A stretch of DNA of 17,428 nucleotides, from the NCBI GenBank assembly GCA_003150405.1, contig QAMM01000015.1, positions 83,839 to 101,266 on the forward strand, written 5' to 3'. Origin of the DNA: Clostridiales bacterium (GTDB taxonomy: Bacteria; Bacillota; Clostridia; Oscillospirales; Ruminococcaceae). Shown here piece after piece: positions 14,043 through 17,428 of this stretch (within the stretch, counting starts at the first letter, position 1; each line of letters opens with the position of its first letter). The translations under genes and the position numbers were made by a program. Below the pieces are notes generated by a model. The model worked only from the letters and a program-made list of their open reading frames with translations. It had not been told where the DNA came from and did not search any database.

Positions 14043-14071
14043 TGGCTGTATCTTTGCGGACGGGTTACAAT
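14043..14071 (+). promoter_or_regulatory. Weak promoter of the ABC exporter operon
   Basis: The -10 TACAAT (14066-14071) is good, while the -35 position (TGGCTG, 14043-14048, 17-base spacing) is poor. This is the pattern of an activator-dependent promoter and fits the palindrome immediately upstream. The start would be near 14078, about 22 bases before the ABC ATPase ATG. Confidence 0.45.
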
Positions 14072-14099
14072 AAAAGCAGCAAAGAACGGAGGTCTGTAT

Positions 14100-15032
14100 A
14101 TGATCATTAAGGTGCAAAACCTGGTCAAACGGTATAAGGATTTAATCGCGCTGGACCATTTTAACCTGCAAATCAACGAAGGGGAAATTTTTGGCCTGCT
14201 TGGCCCAAACGGCTCCGGCAAAACCACCGCCATCAACTGCATTTTGTCCCTATTAAAGTACGATAAAGGAAGCGTCGAACTCTTCGGCAAGCCCATGCGG
14301 CCTGACGCGTATGACCTTAAGCGGGACATTGGCATTGTGCTGCAAAATGTCGCCGTCTTTAACGAGCTTACGGTTTATGAAAACATCGACTATTTTTGCG
14401 GGATGTATATAGCGGATAAACAGAAACGGCGGGAACTGGTTGAAGAGGCGCTTGCCTTTACCGGGCTGGAGGAGTTCCGCAGGTTTCTTCCCAAGCGGCT
14501 GAGTGGCGGCCTTCTGCGGCGGCTCAACATCGCCTGCGGTATTGTGCACAAACCCAAGCTCATCTTTCTCGACGAACCTACTGTAGCAGTTGACCCACAG
14601 AGCCGCAATAGCATTTTGGAGGGCATCCGGGAGCTCAACCGGCAGGGCGCTACCATTGTCTATACCTCCCATTATATGGAGGAGGTCGAGCAAATCTGCT
14701 CCCGTATCATGATTATGGATAAGGGCAAGGCAATCGCCACTGGAACCAAAGAGGAGCTTCAGGGGATGATTAAAACCGGCGAGAAAATCACCGTAGAAGT
14801 ATTTGCACCCGTTCCAGTGCTGCTGGAACGGGTACGCGCCCTGCCGGATGTCGTCCAAGCGGATTATGAGCAAAACCGTTTGGTGGTGCATTGTACCAAA
14901 AGCGGGCACAATCTGCTGGCAGTATTGGATCTGCTTAAAACAGAAGGTCTTGCGTTTGGCGCTGTTTATTCGGAACCGCCGACCTTGAACGACGTTTTCC
15001 TGGAAATCACCGGAAAACAGCTTCGGGATTAA
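14100..15032 (+). CDS. ABC-2 type exporter, ATP-binding subunit
   Basis: Cytoplasmic ATPase of 310 residues powering the two permeases that follow. Walker A GPNGSGKTT is at 35-43 and the Q-loop is in IVLQNVAVFNELTVYEN. The signature reads LSGGL (134-138) in place of the usual LSGGQ, Walker B is LIFLDEPT with Asp158 and Glu159, and the switch His191 is in TSHYMEE. A C-terminal extension of about 90 residues (from EKITVEVFAPVPVL to LNDVFLEITGKQLRD) is typical of the DrrA/NatA/CcmA-like exporter group. The ATG at 14100 follows GGAGG at 14088-14092. The first permease starts 13 bases after its stop. Context points to export of a drug, peptide or lipid-like compound under two-component control. 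Confidence 0.93.
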   Translation: MIIKVQNLVKRYKDLIALDHFNLQINEGEIFGLLGPNGSGKTTAINCILSLLKYDKGSVELFGKPMRPDAYDLKRDIGIVLQNVAVFNELTVYENIDYFCGMYIADKQKRRELVEEALAFTGLEEFRRFLPKRLSGGLLRRLNIACGIVHKPKLIFLDEPTVAVDPQSRNSILEGIRELNRQGATIVYTSHYMEEVEQICSRIMIMDKGKAIATGTKEELQGMIKTGEKITVEVFAPVPVLLERVRALPDVVQADYEQNRLVVHCTKSGHNLLAVLDLLKTEGLAFGAVYSEPPTLNDVFLEITGKQLRD

Positions 15033-15045
15033 GGGGGAGAAAGCC

Positions 15046-16185
15046 GTGTTTTGGATCATATATTGGAACCGCATTAAGGCCTCTGTCCGTACAAAAGATC
15101 TGTTGGTGTGGACCTGGATTTTCCCCATCATGCTCTCAACGCTGTTCTATTTTGCCTTTGCAAATCTCGACAGTTCCAATACCTTTGAGGCGGTTCCAAC
15201 CGCCGTGGTGGATGATTCCGCCTACCATTCGGCAGAGGGCTTCCGCCAAACGCTGGAATCCGTTTCGGCAGAGGGCGGGGAACAGCTTGTTGCTTTGACT
15301 AGGGTACCGGATCAGGAAACGGCGGACCGTCTCCTCGAAACAGATGAGGTGGAGGGTTACATCATCGTTCAGGAGGGAAAGCCCGAGCTCAAGGTCAAAG
15401 CCAACGGCATTGGCCAGACTATTCTCAAAAAGTTTCTGGATCAATACCTGCAAACGGCTTCCGCTCTGGAGATTATGGCAGAGCAGAACCCGGCGGCGCT
15501 TGAACAGCCGGAACTGCTGGAGCGCACTGGGTTTACCCATGAAATTTCACTGACCGAACGGCAGCCAACTGACAAGATCAATTATTTTTACGCCCTTTTG
15601 GCAATGGTTTGCATGTACGGCGGCTTTCAGGGTATGCAGACAGTTATTTATCTTCAGGCAAACCTTTCCCCCCTGGGCGCTAGGCGCATGCTGGCTCCGG
15701 TCAGCCGGCTGCGTGTCGTCGTCTGCGATATGCTGGGCGGGCTGACGGTGCATTTCGTCTGTCTGCTCATCGTTGTGGCCTATATTGCCCTTGTGCTCGG
15801 CGTCAGCTTTGGCAGCCAGCTGCTTTATATCCTGCTGGTTTGTCTGCTTGGCAGCCTTGTCGGCGTGGGAATGGGTGCTGCGGTCGGCGCTCTGTTCCGG
15901 TGGAGCGAAGTTGCCAAAACAGCCGTACTGGTTACTGTCACAATGATTTGCAGCTTTTTTGCAGGGCTTATGACAACCGGCATTAATTATATGGTTGAGC
16001 GGATTGCCCCCGCCGCAGCCTGGCTCAACCCCGCCGCCCGGATTGTAGACGCTTTTTACTGCCTCTATTATTACGACACCTACGAGCGTTTTTTTGCCGA
16101 TCTGGCGGTGCTTGCTGCAATGTCCGTGTTCTTTTTTGCGGTCGCCGGGGCCGCGCTGAGGAGGAAGTCCTATGAGAGTATTTAA
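15046..16185 (+). CDS. ABC-2 type exporter permease 1
   Basis: Membrane subunit of 379 residues. One helix (about 20-40, VWTWIFPIMLSTLFYFAFANL) is followed by an extracytoplasmic region of about 140 residues and five more helices between 183 and 375, the layout of ABC-2 exporters with a large first loop. The segment YFYALLAMVCMYGGFQGMQTVIYLQANLSPLGARRMLAPVSRLRVVVCDMLGG contains the coupling region usual for the family. The GTG at 15046 is preferred: GGGGGAG lies about 8 bases upstream and the reading frame starts cleanly. Its last 14 bases overlap the second permease, implying coupled translation and a heterodimeric transporter. Confidence 0.9.
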   Translation: MFWIIYWNRIKASVRTKDLLVWTWIFPIMLSTLFYFAFANLDSSNTFEAVPTAVVDDSAYHSAEGFRQTLESVSAEGGEQLVALTRVPDQETADRLLETDEVEGYIIVQEGKPELKVKANGIGQTILKKFLDQYLQTASALEIMAEQNPAALEQPELLERTGFTHEISLTERQPTDKINYFYALLAMVCMYGGFQGMQTVIYLQANLSPLGARRMLAPVSRLRVVVCDMLGGLTVHFVCLLIVVAYIALVLGVSFGSQLLYILLVCLLGSLVGVGMGAAVGALFRWSEVAKTAVLVTVTMICSFFAGLMTTGINYMVERIAPAAAWLNPAARIVDAFYCLYYYDTYERFFADLAVLAAMSVFFFAVAGAALRRKSYESI

Positions 16186-17386
16186 CGGCTGCTGCAAGGT
16201 CATGCTGCGGCACATCAATGCAGTGTTGATTTACCTCATCCTGTTTGTGGCCCTTTCGGTGCTGATGACTAGCCTGTCCTTTGAACAACGCACCGACCGC
16301 TACGAGGAAACCCGTACCACCCTCGCCATCATCAACCGGGATCGGCAGGATTCAGCCTTGCTGCAGGGCCTGAGCCGCTACCTTGCGGCGAATACCCAAA
16401 TAACCGAGCTCCCGGATGACAAGGAAGCCATGCAGGACGCGCTGTTTTTCCACGCAGCGGACTACATTCTCATCATTCCGGAAGGGTTTGTACAGGCGCT
16501 TTGGGAGAATGGCAAAGCTGAACTGGAAAAGGCGACAGTGCCGGACTCCTATACCGCCATCCATACCGACGCACTGGTGGACCAGTATTGCAATCTCGTG
16601 AAGCTGTACCGCGCCGCCGCCCCGAATATGGAGGAACAGCAGCTTGCCGAGGCGGTTGCGAACGACCTTGCCGAGCAGACATCGGTTGAGGTCAGGGAAT
16701 ACGGCAGCGCCAAAGCAATCGACGAACGCTTGACCATCTTTTTGCAGATGCTCAGCTATATTCTGCTGACCATGGTTATTATGGAAACCAGCATCATTAT
16801 GCTGGTGTTCAACCGCCCGGACCTGCGGATGCACAATCTCTGCACGCCGGTGCCCCAGCGAAAGATTCATTTTCAAATTGCACTCTGCAATGGGATTGCC
16901 GCCGTCGCCTCGTGGGCGTTAACCCTTCTCATCGGCGTGCTGCTGTTCGGGCAGGAGCTTTTCCAGGCGGATTGGCAGGTTTTGGTGTTTATCCTGCTCG
17001 ATTCCTTTGTCTACACCATTGTCGCTCTGAGCATCGCCTTTTTTGCAGGCCAGTTTTTAACTAGCAGCAATATGCAGAATGCGGTGGCGAATTTCTTGGC
17101 GCTTGCCCTGAGCTTTCTCGGCGGAGCCTTTGTACCGCTGGAAATGTTGGGAGACGGCATGCTGGCGGTCGCGCATTTCACCCCAACCTATTGGTATGTC
17201 AGCACCATTGGGGAATTGGTAAAATCCACCGGTATGACCAGTGAACTGCTTGGTACCGTCTGGACGGGAATTTTGGTTCAGGCTGGGTTTGCAGCGGCCT
17301 TTTTCTCGGTGGCGCTGTTTGTCAGCAAAATGCGGCGTCAAAGCAGCAGTGGTTTTGGCCGGACAACGACCGAACTTTCGGTATAG
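16172..17386 (+). CDS. ABC-2 type exporter permease 2
   Basis: Membrane subunit of 404 residues with the same plan as permease 1. The first helix is at about 14-33 (LRHINAVLIYLILFVALSVLM), then comes an extracytoplasmic domain to about 188 and five helices from about 190 to 385. LALALSFLGGAFVPLEMLGDGMLAVAHFTPTYWYV is a strong ABC-2 signature. ATG 16172 has AGGAGG at 16159-16164 and overlaps the upstream gene by 14 bases. Sequence similarity between the two permeases is low by eye, so they are related in architecture but long diverged. The last 42 bases of the window after its stop show only a short direct repeat (GGTACAGC twice) and no complete terminator. Confidence 0.9.
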   Translation: MRVFNGCCKVMLRHINAVLIYLILFVALSVLMTSLSFEQRTDRYEETRTTLAIINRDRQDSALLQGLSRYLAANTQITELPDDKEAMQDALFFHAADYILIIPEGFVQALWENGKAELEKATVPDSYTAIHTDALVDQYCNLVKLYRAAAPNMEEQQLAEAVANDLAEQTSVEVREYGSAKAIDERLTIFLQMLSYILLTMVIMETSIIMLVFNRPDLRMHNLCTPVPQRKIHFQIALCNGIAAVASWALTLLIGVLLFGQELFQADWQVLVFILLDSFVYTIVALSIAFFAGQFLTSSNMQNAVANFLALALSFLGGAFVPLEMLGDGMLAVAHFTPTYWYVSTIGELVKSTGMTSELLGTVWTGILVQAGFAAAFFSVALFVSKMRRQSSSGFGRTTTELSV

Positions 17387-17428
17387 AGAAGAATTGGTAC
17401 AGCAGTCGGTACAGCGGCCAACGCACCT

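Noticed and set aside
17387..17428. Short direct repeat GGTACAGC and TTGG/CCAA arms at the window end as an operon terminator
   Set aside because: The window stops before any T run could be seen, and the arms are only 4 bp, so it cannot be called.

Overview
The window looks like a chromosomal segment of a low-copy, moderately GC-rich anaerobic Firmicute. The best fit is class Clostridia, near the Oscillospiraceae/Ruminococcaceae. Supporting signs are strong AGGAGG ribosome sites, TTG and GTG starts, T-tailed hairpin terminators, TPP riboswitch control, a short clostridial-type ThiC, a FIVAR-bearing cell-wall protein with a PKTG-type sorting signal, and NarL-type two-component control of an ABC-2 exporter. 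No rRNA, tRNA, CRISPR, insertion sequence or phage gene was seen.

Layout. (1) 1-1020: the tail of an unidentified gene with its terminator, a possible attenuator-like leader, and a GNAT acetyltransferase. (2) 1025-3085, minus strand: a MarR-family regulator and a MATE efflux pump, arranged like mepR-mepA. The regulator has a perfect sigma-A promoter with two near-identical palindromic operators. (3) 3193-8349: a thiamine locus. One promoter feeds two consecutive, nearly identical TPP riboswitches, each with its own terminator, followed by thiD-thiC and a terminator. Next comes an unexplained stretch of about 420 bases that folds extensively, then thiM-thiE-HAD phosphatase and a terminator. 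(4) 8641-10734: a secreted, sortase-anchored metallophosphoesterase. (5) 10860-12026: a YibE/F membrane protein. (6) 12209-17386: a minus-strand histidine kinase/response regulator pair, convergent with YibE/F and divergent from an ABC exporter (one ATPase, two permeases).

How the genes work together. ThiC makes HMP phosphate de novo and ThiD phosphorylates it. ThiM salvages hydroxyethylthiazole and ThiE joins the two halves into thiamine phosphate. No thiazole synthesis gene (thiG, thiH, thiS, thiF) and no ThiL or thiamine pyrophosphokinase is present here. The locus therefore encodes HMP synthesis plus thiazole salvage, and the HAD protein is a reasonable candidate for a thiamine-phosphate phosphatase. 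In the last block, the kinase and regulator probably sense an envelope stress or compound and switch on the ABC exporter through two palindromes 22 bp apart in the divergent intergenic region.

Most unusual items: the tandem TPP riboswitches with independent terminators; the unassigned, probably structured RNA region between thiC and thiM; the MarR double operator; and the paired palindromes in front of the ABC operon.
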